A stretch of 64,000 bases of DNA from JAVBMJ01 sp031551275 (GTDB lineage: Bacteria; Bacteroidota; Bacteroidia; Bacteroidales; Rikenellaceae): NCBI GenBank assembly GCA_031551275.1, contig JAVBNX010000013.1, forward strand, positions 119,641 through 183,640. Reading direction: 5' to 3'. A program made the position numbers and the translations under genes. Shown here one piece after another: positions 44,114 through 52,991 of the stretch. Numbering within the stretch: the stretch's first letter is position 1; each line of letters starts with the position of its first letter. The notes beneath the pieces were generated by a model. The model saw only the letters and a program-made list of their open reading frames with translations. It had not been told where the DNA came from and did not search any database.

Positions 44114-44779
44114 TTACTTTAATATCTCCCCCAGAGCCTCGCGCCTGAGGATGGTTACCTGCACGGGATCGAATTTTATAATTCCTTTTTTGGCCAGCCC
44201 CTCCAGCACGGAGGTCAGCGCCGAGCGCGTGGCGGCGAAAAATTGCGCCGTCTCGGCGATCCCCGGAATGGCGACCGTGGACTGCTCCGGGGAGGAGTGG
44301 TCCAGCAAATAGGATGCCACCTTCTGCCTCAACGAGCTGAACGACAGGGCATAGATCTTCTTCGACCAGGCGTTGGCCCGGTTGGAGATGATGTCGATAA
44401 AGTTGGAGAGGATTACCACGTCGGCCTGCATCAGCTCGAACAGAAGGCCACGGTGCAGGGTCAGCACCTCGGCGTCGCTCTGCGCGATCACATCGACCGG
44501 CAATCGGTTGTAACCCCCGAACAAAAAGGCCGGGGCGATAGGCTGCGGGGCTTCGATCGCCTCGATGGTCTGGCTGCGGCCGTCCGGCGAGACCATCACC
44601 CCCGAGGCCGACCCCTGCAAAAGGATCATCAGCCCCGAATAGGCCGTGTCCCGCTGGGCGATCTTTTCGCCTGCCTTGTACTTCGTGCGTGAAATATTCT
44701 CGTTCCGGGGCAGGATCTTTTCGATCTGCTCCGCGGTCAAACCCCTGAATAATGGGCAGTTAACAAGTGTGGTGTACAT
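44114..44779 (-). CDS. Crp/Fnr family transcription regulator
   Basis: The 221-residue protein has an N-terminal cyclic-nucleotide-binding-like beta roll (about 5-115, with YKAGEKIAQRDTAYSGLMI) and a C-terminal winged helix (about 150-215, with IAETAQFFAATRSALTSVL as recognition region). No Fnr-type cysteine cluster is seen. The start MYTTLVNCPLF was chosen because the -7 box overlaps the first codons of the longer ORF. It lies just upstream of waaA and may share its transcript. Effector and targets are unknown. Confidence 0.92.
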   Translation of the reverse strand: MYTTLVNCPLFRGLTAEQIEKILPRNENISRTKYKAGEKIAQRDTAYSGLMILLQGSASGVMVSPDGRSQTIEAIEAPQPIAPAFLFGGYNRLPVDVIAQSDAEVLTLHRGLLFELMQADVVILSNFIDIISNRANAWSKKIYALSFSSLRQKVASYLLDHSSPEQSTVAIPGIAETAQFFAATRSALTSVLEGLAKKGIIKFDPVQVTILRREALGEILK

Positions 44780-44797
44780 AACGGCGGCTTTATAGAC

Positions 44798-44805
44798 CAA
44801 AAGTA
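44798..44805 (-). promoter_or_regulatory. -7 promoter element of the Crp-like gene
   Basis: TACTTTTG on the minus strand fits TAnnTTTG and lies 18 bp before the chosen ATG. It excludes the longer start at 44800. Confidence 0.65.
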
Positions 44806-44852
44806 AGAATTTTTAGCCGCATTGCAAACCGCCTGTGCCCGGACCGAGCAAA

Positions 44853-46220
44853 TTATTTAATTGTTGCCGCGTAATCTTTCCAATCCCCGAGCAGATCGTA
44901 TTTCCCCATGGAGCCTTTGACTATGTATCCGGTAGGGTCTTTGGCCGTTGCCGGAATGGACAGCGACACGCTCACAGGAGTATATTCGAATATAATATTC
45001 TTGAAGTCGGTATTCTCAAAAACCAATTCGAAACGTACCGTCTTACCGGAACGCCAAACGTTGTTGTAGAAGACTGCGCTGAATGACCAGGAAGGTTTGC
45101 CGCCGCATACATTCATCTTTTTTACTCCGTCCGGGAAAGTAACGATGACTTCGGGGTAAATTTTCTCCACGATCTCCCTCTCGTAGGCATTGCCGAAAAG
45201 AGGATGGACCGTCTCGGTCTTTCCGGTGGGAACCTCTTTTTTCAACTCGGTCTCCGTGAAGGTTCTGCCCGACTGGTTCAGGACATCTATTTCGAGTTTA
45301 TATTGAACCCAGGAGGCGCCCGACAGATGGCGGATAAAGCCATGGCCCACCACGCCCGCGACCTTGAAAGGGAGTTCGTATTTTTCGCTTTCGTTCATAA
45401 AATCCCGGACGGTGTGGACCATTTCAGCCAATGAATCGGGCAACAGGCTGGTATCGACGGGGGTGGAGGGAAACTTTTGGCGGACAGCTTCCCGCAAAGC
45501 CTTGATTGTCTCCTCCATATCCTGTTGGCCGCTTTCAGCTTTTTTGAGGTAGTCCAGGCCCGTCATCGCGTCCTGGCAGGCGGCCTCGATCATGGAGAGT
45601 TCGGGCGAGACGGGCTCGGCGACGAAAATTAGTTTGTCGTGGTCGAACTCTTCGTGGCCGCTTTCACTCTCTCCCAAAAACCCGAGTTTTTTGCCCGTGT
45701 CGTCCACCACCCAATAACCCCGGAACCAACTGGTGTGGAGCGGCGCGGAGGTGGCGCGCGCTTCTATAAGCAGGCAGCCCTTGTATTTCCCCTTTCCTAT
45801 CACTTCAAACCAGAGACATTGGATGGGAATCTCGCTTATTTTCCGCTCCGTAAGGTCGTACCGACAGGGATTGCCTTCGTTCTCCATATGCCTCTCCACC
45901 TGCTTTATCCCCAAACAGTAGAATGCATCTTTGTCCGGGGCGGCGGCCAGATTCCAGAACTCCTCCATACGGTAGTCCTGGATGGGGAGCAGCTCTTTTT
46001 CGCCCGTTTTTATGTCGTACAGGTAGAGCCAGCCTTCGCCCGAGCCTGCATTTTGGGACAATACGACGGATTTGCGGTCTTTGAGGAACAACGCGCCGAT
46101 ATAGCCGCCCTCGGAGGTAATAATCTTGCCGTCGAGCCATACGTTGCCGTTCTCCACCGAGACGGTGGCGTTTTGACAAGCTATGAGAAAGAGTGTACTG
46201 ACAATGACCAGAATCCGCAT
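44853..46220 (-). CDS. Orphan lipoprotein, possible beta-propeller-like N-terminal region
   Basis: The 455-residue protein has a short lipoprotein signal ending in LFLIAC (Cys15). Residues about 35-200 alternate short beta strands (for example GWLYLYDIKTGEKEL and FRGYWVVDDTGKKLG), reminiscent of propeller blades. A helical segment (205-285) and a C-terminal Ig-like beta region follow. I do not recognise a catalytic motif. The gene is more A/T-rich than its neighbours and stands alone between the ACT gene and the Crp-like gene. The function is unknown. Confidence 0.82.
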   Translation of the reverse strand: MRILVIVSTLFLIACQNATVSVENGNVWLDGKIITSEGGYIGALFLKDRKSVVLSQNAGSGEGWLYLYDIKTGEKELLPIQDYRMEEFWNLAAAPDKDAFYCLGIKQVERHMENEGNPCRYDLTERKISEIPIQCLWFEVIGKGKYKGCLLIEARATSAPLHTSWFRGYWVVDDTGKKLGFLGESESGHEEFDHDKLIFVAEPVSPELSMIEAACQDAMTGLDYLKKAESGQQDMEETIKALREAVRQKFPSTPVDTSLLPDSLAEMVHTVRDFMNESEKYELPFKVAGVVGHGFIRHLSGASWVQYKLEIDVLNQSGRTFTETELKKEVPTGKTETVHPLFGNAYEREIVEKIYPEVIVTFPDGVKKMNVCGGKPSWSFSAVFYNNVWRSGKTVRFELVFENTDFKNIIFEYTPVSVSLSIPATAKDPTGYIVKGSMGKYDLLGDWKDYAATIK

Positions 46221-46253
46221 GGCTCCGTTTTTAAGAAAGACAACTTATACCGC

Positions 46254-46682
46254 TTACGGTTTAATTATGCTTACCCCCTCGGTGTTGGGAATGTTGTAGT
46301 GCTCTTTGAAGATCTCGACGCACTTTTCCAGGTTGGTGGGGCGGATGACCACGCTGGCGGTCTGCCCTTCGGAGAAGGCGTACATGTACTCGATGAACAC
46401 GTCCTCTTTTTCGAGCAGTTCCAGCACGGGATGCAGCGAGCCCGCCGTGTTGGGCAGGCGCAAACAGACCACATCGGTCAGACTGACCGCGAAGTTGCCC
46501 TCCTTGAGGGCGGCCACGGCCTTTTCGACGTCCGATACGATGATGCGCATAATGCCGAAGTCGATGTTTTCGGCGATCGAGAAGGCGGAGAGGTTGACCC
46601 CGGCTTTGGCCAGGATACCGACGACCTGGTTGATGCGCCCGGTCTTGTTTTCCAGAAATACAGACAACTGTTTTACGGTCAT
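46254..46682 (-). CDS. Tandem ACT-domain protein linked to paaK
   Basis: The 142-residue protein is made of two ACT folds: QLSVFLENKTGRINQVVGIL (about 5-70) and a second one from about 72. ACT domains bind amino acids and regulate metabolism. It lies 3 bp after paaK, an arrangement common in bacteria that use phenylacetate-CoA ligase, which suggests it senses an aromatic amino acid or product. It is the last gene of metY-paaK-ACT. Confidence 0.92.
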   Translation of the reverse strand: MTVKQLSVFLENKTGRINQVVGILAKAGVNLSAFSIAENIDFGIMRIIVSDVEKAVAALKEGNFAVSLTDVVCLRLPNTAGSLHPVLELLEKEDVFIEYMYAFSEGQTASVVIRPTNLEKCVEIFKEHYNIPNTEGVSIIKP

Positions 46683-46685
46683 GGC

Positions 46686-47999
46686 TTACTCGATTTTACG
46701 TTTATCGGTTACGCGCTTTGCTTTGCCTTCGCTGCGGGGGATGGTCCTCGGCTCGACCAGGCGGATCTCCGGGGCGATGCCCAGCACGTTCTGGATGCGG
46801 TGGGCCACCTTGTTCCTGAGGGCCAGCATACGGCTCATCTCGTCCGAGTAGAAGCCTTCGCGGACCTCGATCTGGACCTCCAGTGTGTCGAGGTTGTTGA
46901 CCCGGTCGACGATCAGCATATAGTGGGGCTCGAACTCCTCCATTTCGAGGATCACGCTCTCGATCTGCGAGGGGAAGACGTTGACGCCCCGGATGATCAG
47001 CATATCGTCGCTGCGGCCGATGATGCGCGTCATGCGCACGTTGGTCCGCCCGCACGCACAGGGCTCCTCGATCAGCGAGCACAGGTCCTTGGTCCGGTAG
47101 CGCAACAAGGGCAGGCCCTCCTTGGTGATGGTCGTGAAGACCAGTTCGCCCACCTCGCCGTAGGGTAGGGGTTGGAGCGTTTCGGGGTCGACGATCTCGG
47201 GGTAGAAGTGGTCCTCGACGATGTGGGAGCCGTTCTGGCACTGGCATTCGTAGCTCACGCCCGGGCCCATGATCTCGCTCAGGCCGTAGATGTTGTAGGC
47301 CTTGATCCCCAGTTTGGCCTCGATCTCGCGGCGCATACTCTCGGTCCAGGGCTCGGCGCCGAAGACCCCGATACGGAGCTTGAACTCCTCCTTGGGGATG
47401 CCGGTGGCCTGGATCGCCTCGCCCAGGTAGAGGGCGTAGGAGGGGGTGCAGGCCAGCACGCTCGCGCCGAAGTCGTGCATCAGCTTGATCTGCTTGGCCG
47501 TGTTGCCGCTCGACATGGGGATTACCGCCCCGCCCAAGGTCTCGACCCCGTAGTGGAGGCCCAAGCCCCCGGTAAAGAGGCCGTAGCCGTAGCTGACGTG
47601 GAAGATATCGTGCCGGTTGGCCCCGTAGGCGGAGAGGCAGCGCGCCACCATCTCGCCCCAGACCCCCAGGTCCTTGCGCGTGTATCCCACCACGGTGGGC
47701 GTGCCGGTCGTCCCCGAGGAGGCGTGCAGGCGGATGATCTCCGACATGGGGACCGCGAACAATCCGTATGGGTAGTTGTCGCGCAAATCCTCCTTGGTGG
47801 TAAAGGGCAGCTTGGTGATGTCGTCGATGGTCTGTATATCGCCCGGCGTGACGCCCAACTCCTGCATCTGGCTGCGGTAGAAGGGGGTGTTGTGGTAGAC
47901 CCGGCTGACCGTCTCGCGGAGCCGCTCACCCTGGAGCTCCCGCATCCGCTGCCGGGTGCGGCACTCCATGGTGGGGTTCCAGATTACGTTCTTCTCCAT
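46686..47999 (-). CDS. paaK: Phenylacetate-CoA ligase (AMP-forming)
   Basis: The 437-residue adenylate-forming enzyme interconverts arylacetates and arylacetyl-CoA with ATP. The phosphate-binding loop is HASSGTTGTPTVVGYT (92-107). YGLSEIMGPGVSYEC and the C-terminal lid with RSDDMLIIRGVNVFPSQIE are typical of PaaK. In anaerobes it is often paired with indolepyruvate oxidoreductase, present here at 53-55 kb. It sits between metY (2-bp gap) and the ACT gene. The aerobic paa catabolic genes are absent from the window. Confidence 0.95.
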   Translation of the reverse strand: MEKNVIWNPTMECRTRQRMRELQGERLRETVSRVYHNTPFYRSQMQELGVTPGDIQTIDDITKLPFTTKEDLRDNYPYGLFAVPMSEIIRLHASSGTTGTPTVVGYTRKDLGVWGEMVARCLSAYGANRHDIFHVSYGYGLFTGGLGLHYGVETLGGAVIPMSSGNTAKQIKLMHDFGASVLACTPSYALYLGEAIQATGIPKEEFKLRIGVFGAEPWTESMRREIEAKLGIKAYNIYGLSEIMGPGVSYECQCQNGSHIVEDHFYPEIVDPETLQPLPYGEVGELVFTTITKEGLPLLRYRTKDLCSLIEEPCACGRTNVRMTRIIGRSDDMLIIRGVNVFPSQIESVILEMEEFEPHYMLIVDRVNNLDTLEVQIEVREGFYSDEMSRMLALRNKVAHRIQNVLGIAPEIRLVEPRTIPRSEGKAKRVTDKRKIE

Positions 48000-48001
48000 G
48001 C

Positions 48002-49288
48002 CTACTTCACGTTTTCAAGGGCCTGGGCCACGTCGGCGAGGATGTCCTCGATGCTCTCGGTGCCCACCGAGAAACGGATCAAATCGGGTTGCACGCCGGC
48101 TTGGACCAACTGCTCGTCGGTGAGTTGGCGGTGGGTGTGGCTGGCCGGATGGAGCACGCAACTGCGCGAGTCGGCCACATGGGTAAGGATCATTACCAGT
48201 TTCAGCGCGTCGATAAAGCCCACCGATGCGTCCCTGCCGCCCTTCAAACCGAAGGTCACCACGCCCGAGCTCCCCTTGGGCATGTATTTTTGGGACAGCG
48301 CGTAGTATTTGTTCCCCTCCAAGCCGGGGTAGTTGACCCAGACCACCTTGGGGTGCTTTTCAAGGAATTTGGCTACGGCCAGCGCGTTGCTGCAATGGCG
48401 CTCCATGCGCAGGTGCAGGGTTTCGAGCCCCAGGTTGAGCAAGAAGGCGTTCATGGGGGCCTGGATCGAACCGAGGTCCCTCATCAACTGCGCCGTCGCC
48501 TTCATGATAAAGGCCATCTTGCCGAAGGCCTTCGAGTAGGCCAGCCCGTGGTAGGAGGGGTCGGGGGTGGTCAGGCCGGGGAATTTCTCCGCGTTGGCCT
48601 CCCAGTCGAAGTTGCCGCTGTCGACGATCACGCCGCCCACCGTCGCGCCGTGGCCGTCCATGTACTTGGTGGTCGAGTGGATCACGATGTCGGCGCCCCA
48701 CTCGAAGGGACGGCAGTTGATCGGGGTGGGGAAGGTGTTGTCGATGATCAGGGGCACGCCGTGGGCATGGGCCGTTTTGGCGAATTTTTCGATGTCGAGC
48801 ACCACCAGCGCCGGATTGGCCACGGTCTCGCCGAACACCAGTTTGGTGTTGGGTTGGAAGGCCTTGTCGAGTTCCTCTTGCGAAGCGTCCGGATCGACGA
48901 ACGTGCACTCGATCCCCAGCTTTTGGAGCGTGACGGCGAACAGGTTGTAGGTCCCCCCGTAGATGGTCGAGGAGCAGACGAAGTGGTCACCCGCGCCGCA
49001 CAGGTTGACGATGGAGAACAGCGAGGCCGCCTGCCCCGATGAGGTCAGCATACCTGCGATTCCGCCCTCCAGGGCCGTGATCTTGGCGGCTACCGTGTCG
49101 TTGGTCGGGTTTTGCAACCGGGTGTAAAAATAGCCCGCTTCTTCCAAATCGAAGAGTTTGGCCATCTGCTCGCTCGTCTCGTATCTGAAGGTCGTACTTT
49201 GGCAAATGGGCATCTGACGGGGCTCACCTTTGCTCGGGACCCAGCCTCCCGTAAGGCACAGAGTCTCCGGGGAAAATTTCTTGTTCAT
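48002..49288 (-). CDS. metY: O-acetylhomoserine sulfhydrylase
   Basis: The 428-residue PLP enzyme of the Cys/Met metabolism family forms homocysteine from O-acetylhomoserine and sulfide. Asp183 in IIDNTFPTP and the Schiff-base Lys208 in HSTTKYMDGHG are visible, and LHPASHTHRQL is the family C-terminal signature. The length, longer than cystathionine synthases, favours MetY. The start MNKKFSPETLCL was chosen over 19 extra residues that are not family-like. It is the first gene of a metY-paaK-ACT unit. Confidence 0.95.
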   Translation of the reverse strand: MNKKFSPETLCLTGGWVPSKGEPRQMPICQSTTFRYETSEQMAKLFDLEEAGYFYTRLQNPTNDTVAAKITALEGGIAGMLTSSGQAASLFSIVNLCGAGDHFVCSSTIYGGTYNLFAVTLQKLGIECTFVDPDASQEELDKAFQPNTKLVFGETVANPALVVLDIEKFAKTAHAHGVPLIIDNTFPTPINCRPFEWGADIVIHSTTKYMDGHGATVGGVIVDSGNFDWEANAEKFPGLTTPDPSYHGLAYSKAFGKMAFIMKATAQLMRDLGSIQAPMNAFLLNLGLETLHLRMERHCSNALAVAKFLEKHPKVVWVNYPGLEGNKYYALSQKYMPKGSSGVVTFGLKGGRDASVGFIDALKLVMILTHVADSRSCVLHPASHTHRQLTDEQLVQAGVQPDLIRFSVGTESIEDILADVAQALENVK

Positions 49289-49361
49289 AATGATTTGATT
49301 ATATTTGCGCGAATTTGCGCGGACAATATCGTGATTTTTTCGCAAATTTTATAGATTTTCC

Positions 49362-49369
49362 TACTTTTG
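49362..49369 (+). promoter_or_regulatory. -7 promoter element of the nitroreductase gene
   Basis: TACTTTTG fits TAnnTTTG and lies 25 bp before the ATG. A second plus-strand match, TATATTTG, lies at 49302-49309 beside a direct repeat of ATTTGCGCG. Confidence 0.6.
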
Positions 49370-49394
49370 CTTTGGACGATTAACCGAAAAAGCC

Positions 49395-49979
49395 ATGAAA
49401 ACGATCCTTTTATCCCTGTTTGCCGCCGCCGTGGTCCTTCCGGCGTTTGGGCAAAACCAGACCATTAAACTCTTTGCCCCAAGCCAGACGGGGGGCAAGA
49501 CCGTGATCGAGGCGCTCTGGGAGCGCAAGTCGACGCGGGAGTTCTCGCCGGAAAAACTCACGCCCCAGGAGCTGGCCGATTTGTTGTGGGCCGCCAACGG
49601 GGTCAACCGCCCCAAGGAGGGCAAGCGCACGGCCCCCTCGGCGATGAACAAGCAGGACGTGGAGGTCTACGTCTGCTTCCCCGACGGTTGCTACCGCTAT
49701 GACGCGCCCTCGCATACGTTGATACAGACGTCGACCGTCGACGCGCGCCCGTTGAAGACCGCGCCCCTGTGCCTGGTGCTGGTCTCGGACAAGGATTTCA
49801 AGTACGCGGCGATGGATGTGGGGATCGTCTCCCAGAACATTTCGCTCTACTGCGCCGCCTTCAACCTGGCCACCGTGGCGCGGGGCTCGATGGACGCCGG
49901 GGAGTTGGCCAAGGCGCTCAACCTGCCCGAAGGCCGCGTGCCCTACCTGAACCATCCGGTGGGCCACATTAAAAAGTAG
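49395..49979 (+). CDS. Exported nitroreductase-family protein (SagB-like)
   Basis: The 194-residue protein has a signal peptide (MKTILLSLFAAAVVLPAFGQ). The nitroreductase fold opens with ALWERKSTREFSPEKLTPQELADLLWAANG and later shows AMDVGIVSQNISLYCAAFNL, the FMN-binding helix region. Such exported short nitroreductases are frequent in Bacteroidota; the substrate is unknown. It is followed 9 bp later by an acyltransferase gene on the same strand. Confidence 0.9.
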   Translation: MKTILLSLFAAAVVLPAFGQNQTIKLFAPSQTGGKTVIEALWERKSTREFSPEKLTPQELADLLWAANGVNRPKEGKRTAPSAMNKQDVEVYVCFPDGCYRYDAPSHTLIQTSTVDARPLKTAPLCLVLVSDKDFKYAAMDVGIVSQNISLYCAAFNLATVARGSMDAGELAKALNLPEGRVPYLNHPVGHIKK

Positions 49980-49988
49980 ATCCGGGGC

Positions 49989-51068
49989 GTGGCGGAGACG
50001 GCGATCGGGCAGGCGGAGTTCCAGCGCAATGTAATCGATAACCTTCGGTTCATCCTGCGGGCGGCGGTGGTTTTGATCCACGCCTTTCATGCCGACCTCG
50101 AGCATATCGAGGTCTATTCGACCTTCAAGTACGCCAACTGCGTCTCGTTTTGCTGGATCGCCGTGAGGTGGTTCTTCGTCATCTCGGGCTATTTCTTCTT
50201 CGTGCGGGGCGACTTTACCCCGAAAGTCTATGTCAACAAGCTCAAGGCGCGGGTCTGGACGCTCTTGATCCCCTACCTGTTCTGGAACGGGGCGGCGATC
50301 CTGCTGTACGGCGTCGTGCTCAAACTGCTGCCCGGCGGGGCGGGAACCTGGACGCTGGATATGAACCTTTCCTCGATCTGGGGTGCGCTTTGGGGCGGCG
50401 AGGTGGCAATGGGCGACCGGGCCACGCCGATCGTCTACCAGATGTGGTTTATCCGCGATCTGATGGTCATCGTTTTGCTCTCGCCGTTGCTCTACTGGCT
50501 GATCAAATGGACGCGCGGCTGGGCGGTGCTCGCGTTGGGCGCGTGCTGGATGACGGGTTTCTGGCTCCCCGACTGGATCGGGAATTACGGGTTGAGCTCG
50601 ACCGCGGTCTTCTTCTTCGCGCTGGGGGCCGTGGCGGGGATCTACCGCAAGGACTTGATCCAGATCGCCGGGCGGATGAAATGGGTTTCGTTCATCCTCT
50701 TCCCGCTTGTGGTCGTGTCCGCGGTGCTGCTGCGGGATACGGAGTGGCAGCCCTGGCTGCGCAACACGGCCATCCTGGTCGGGGTGGTCTTCTGGACCAA
50801 CCTCACGGCGGAGCTGATGCGCTATGACCTGCTCAAAATCGGAAAATGGTTCGTCAGGGCGGGCTTCTTTATCTATTTGGCCCACCAGCCCTGGGTAACG
50901 CCCGTGATCGGGAAGTTTACCGAGCCGTTGTTCTCCTTCAGCGCGGCGGGGCTGTGCATGGCGACCTATGTGGACACGGCGCTGACCATGGTCATCTGCC
51001 TGGGGATCTACTGGCTGATGATGAAATGGGTGCCCAAATTCGGCAACCTGATAACCGGAGGAAGATAA
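49989..51068 (+). CDS. Acyltransferase 3 family membrane protein
   Basis: The 359-residue integral membrane protein has about ten hydrophobic segments and acyltransferase-3 features: FILRAAVVLIHAFH near the N terminus, with the conserved arginine and histidine, and FFVISGYFFFVRGDF. The family O-acetylates polysaccharides, lipids or antibiotics at the membrane. The start is GTG. The stop shares a base with the HAD gene ATG (TAATG). The substrate is unknown. Confidence 0.88.
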   Translation: MAETAIGQAEFQRNVIDNLRFILRAAVVLIHAFHADLEHIEVYSTFKYANCVSFCWIAVRWFFVISGYFFFVRGDFTPKVYVNKLKARVWTLLIPYLFWNGAAILLYGVVLKLLPGGAGTWTLDMNLSSIWGALWGGEVAMGDRATPIVYQMWFIRDLMVIVLLSPLLYWLIKWTRGWAVLALGACWMTGFWLPDWIGNYGLSSTAVFFFALGAVAGIYRKDLIQIAGRMKWVSFILFPLVVVSAVLLRDTEWQPWLRNTAILVGVVFWTNLTAELMRYDLLKIGKWFVRAGFFIYLAHQPWVTPVIGKFTEPLFSFSAAGLCMATYVDTALTMVICLGIYWLMMKWVPKFGNLITGGR

Positions 51069-51685
51069 TGAAAAGGATCAGGAATATAGTTTTCGATTTC
51101 GGCGGGGTGCTGCTGGACTGGAATCCGCGCCACCTTTACCGCAACTACTTCAGTGACGAGCAACAGATGGAGTATTTCCTGGCCAACGTCTGCACGGGGC
51201 CGTGGAACGTCGAATTGGACCGGGGACGCCCCTTCGCCGAGGCGATCAAGGAGTTACAGGCCGAGAACCCGGAGTACCGCGAGGCGATCGGGCTCTTTAA
51301 GTCCCGGTGGGGCGAGATGGTCAAAAGCGAGATCCCCGGGACGGTGGAGTTGCTGCGCGATTTGAAAGCGCGCGGTTTCGCCCTCTACGGGTTGACCAAC
51401 TGGTCGGCCGAGACGTTGCCGATCGCCTATGAAAGGTTCGATTTTTTCGGGTTGTTCGACGGCATCGTCGTCTCGGGCGACGAGAAGCTGATCAAGCCCG
51501 ACCCGCGGATCTACCGGGTGCTGCTGGATCGGTACGGGTTGGATGCGCGGGAGTCGGTTTTTATCGACGACAACGCCGACAACATCAAGGCGGCACAGGA
51601 GTTGGGTTTTGAGGCCATCCTCTTCGATACGCCCGGCCATGTGCGGGAGCAGCTCGACGCGCTGCTTACCCGTTGTTCAGACTGA
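51068..51685 (+). CDS. HAD-family phosphatase (YihX-like)
   Basis: The 205-residue haloacid dehalogenase-fold hydrolase has motif I FDFGGVLLDW (nucleophile aspartate), motif II LTNWS, motif III lysine in EKLIKPDPRIY and motif IV FIDDNADNI. The layout resembles YihX, a sugar-phosphate phosphatase. It is coupled by TAATG to the acyltransferase. Its last 20 bp overlap, tail to tail, the 3' end of the aminotransferase gene on the other strand. Confidence 0.93.
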   Translation: MKRIRNIVFDFGGVLLDWNPRHLYRNYFSDEQQMEYFLANVCTGPWNVELDRGRPFAEAIKELQAENPEYREAIGLFKSRWGEMVKSEIPGTVELLRDLKARGFALYGLTNWSAETLPIAYERFDFFGLFDGIVVSGDEKLIKPDPRIYRVLLDRYGLDARESVFIDDNADNIKAAQELGFEAILFDTPGHVREQLDALLTRCSD

Positions 51686-52991
51686 ACAGTTTAAGCCGCT
51701 CTTCCAGAAGGTCGAATTGCTTGTCCAGGCTCATGCGCGACACGCAGGCCCGGATCCCCTCTTTTTCGCTGCCCGTCGTGGCCAGGGTAATCGAGCTGAT
51801 GCCGTACAGGAACAGCTCCTTCATCAGCCGCGCGCCCGTCCAGTCCTTGTAACCCAGGGTAAAGAAAAAGCCGTCGCTGATCTCGCCGCCGGGGTCCTTT
51901 TCGTAGACGACGTGGAAGCCGTACCGGCGGAACAGGTCTTTCATCTTGCGCGCCCTGCGTGCGTATTCCGAGGTTTTTTCCACGAAGTTCAATCGGCCTT
52001 CGACCGCCGCTTTAAGCATCGCCGCAAAGCCGAATTGGGTCGTGTGGGTAACCCCCGAGGTAATCATGTAAAGGATCGAGGCGATCAACGTCTCGCCCAC
52101 GACCCCCGCGCTCCCGTAACGCTGCGCCAGGGCCGCGCTCCGGCTTTTGAACAACTTTTCCGGCACGGCCAGAAAGGCCGCGCGCTGCCCGGCGTAGCTG
52201 AATATTTTGGAGGAGGAGAGCATTAAAATATAGTTCTCCGTGTAGCGCGCCACGGTGGGAGGGTAGGGGGCTTGGTAGGGTTTGCCCAGGTCGCGCCGGA
52301 AGTCCATCCCGAAGTAGGCCAGGTCCTCCAGGACGATGACGCCGTACTTTGTCGCCAGCTGGCCGATGATCTGCAATTCGGTTTCGTCGAGGCAGATCCA
52401 CGCCGGGTTGTTGGGGTTGGAGTAGATGATCCCGGCGATATCCCCTTGTTTCAACTCGGCTTCGAGCCTCTCTTTGAGGGCCGCGCCGCGGAAGTCGTGG
52501 ATATCGAATGCGCGGTAGGGCGCGCCGATGATCTTGAGTTGCGATTTCTGGATCGGGAAGCCCGGGTCGATGAACAGGATCGTTTTTTTGCTCTCATCCA
52601 TCTGCGAGCAGAGGATGAACGATGCAAAAGATCCTGCCACTGAACCTGTTACAGGAATACACCCTTCGGGCGCGATCTCCACATTCAAAAACGCCTTCAG
52701 AAACTCCGAAGCGGCGTTTTTCAGCTGGGGAATCCCTTCGGCCGCGGGGTAGACCGCCGCCAGGCCCGTATCGAGGGCATCCTTCTCCGCCTGGCGGCCG
52801 ATCAGCTCGGGCTCCAACCCGGGTACGCCCTGGTCCATGCGGATGAATTCGATGCCCGTTTCGCCCTCCAGTTTTCGTGCAAGGAGCAACGCCTCGCCGA
52901 TGGTGGCCTGCTCCAACGCTGTGATATTCAGCCGCGCCGCCGCGCTGTCGACCTGCGCCTCGGTAAAGACCCCCTTCTTATTTTTTTCCAT
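51666..52991 (-). CDS. Class I/II aminotransferase linked to iorBA
   Basis: The 441-residue fold-type I PLP enzyme has IIYSNPNNPAWICLDE (substrate carboxylate region), VLEDLAYFGMDF (Asp contacting the PLP ring nitrogen) and the Schiff-base Lys262 in SSSKIFSYAGQRAAF. The ATG lies 14 bp inside the end of iorB, so the genes are co-translated. This position suggests it converts aromatic amino acids to the arylpyruvates used by IorAB. That assignment is inferred from context. The start MEKNKKGVFT fits the family better than the 13-residue extension. Confidence 0.92.
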   Translation of the reverse strand: MEKNKKGVFTEAQVDSAAARLNITALEQATIGEALLLARKLEGETGIEFIRMDQGVPGLEPELIGRQAEKDALDTGLAAVYPAAEGIPQLKNAASEFLKAFLNVEIAPEGCIPVTGSVAGSFASFILCSQMDESKKTILFIDPGFPIQKSQLKIIGAPYRAFDIHDFRGAALKERLEAELKQGDIAGIIYSNPNNPAWICLDETELQIIGQLATKYGVIVLEDLAYFGMDFRRDLGKPYQAPYPPTVARYTENYILMLSSSKIFSYAGQRAAFLAVPEKLFKSRSAALAQRYGSAGVVGETLIASILYMITSGVTHTTQFGFAAMLKAAVEGRLNFVEKTSEYARRARKMKDLFRRYGFHVVYEKDPGGEISDGFFFTLGYKDWTGARLMKELFLYGISSITLATTGSEKEGIRACVSRMSLDKQFDLLEERLKLFSLNNG

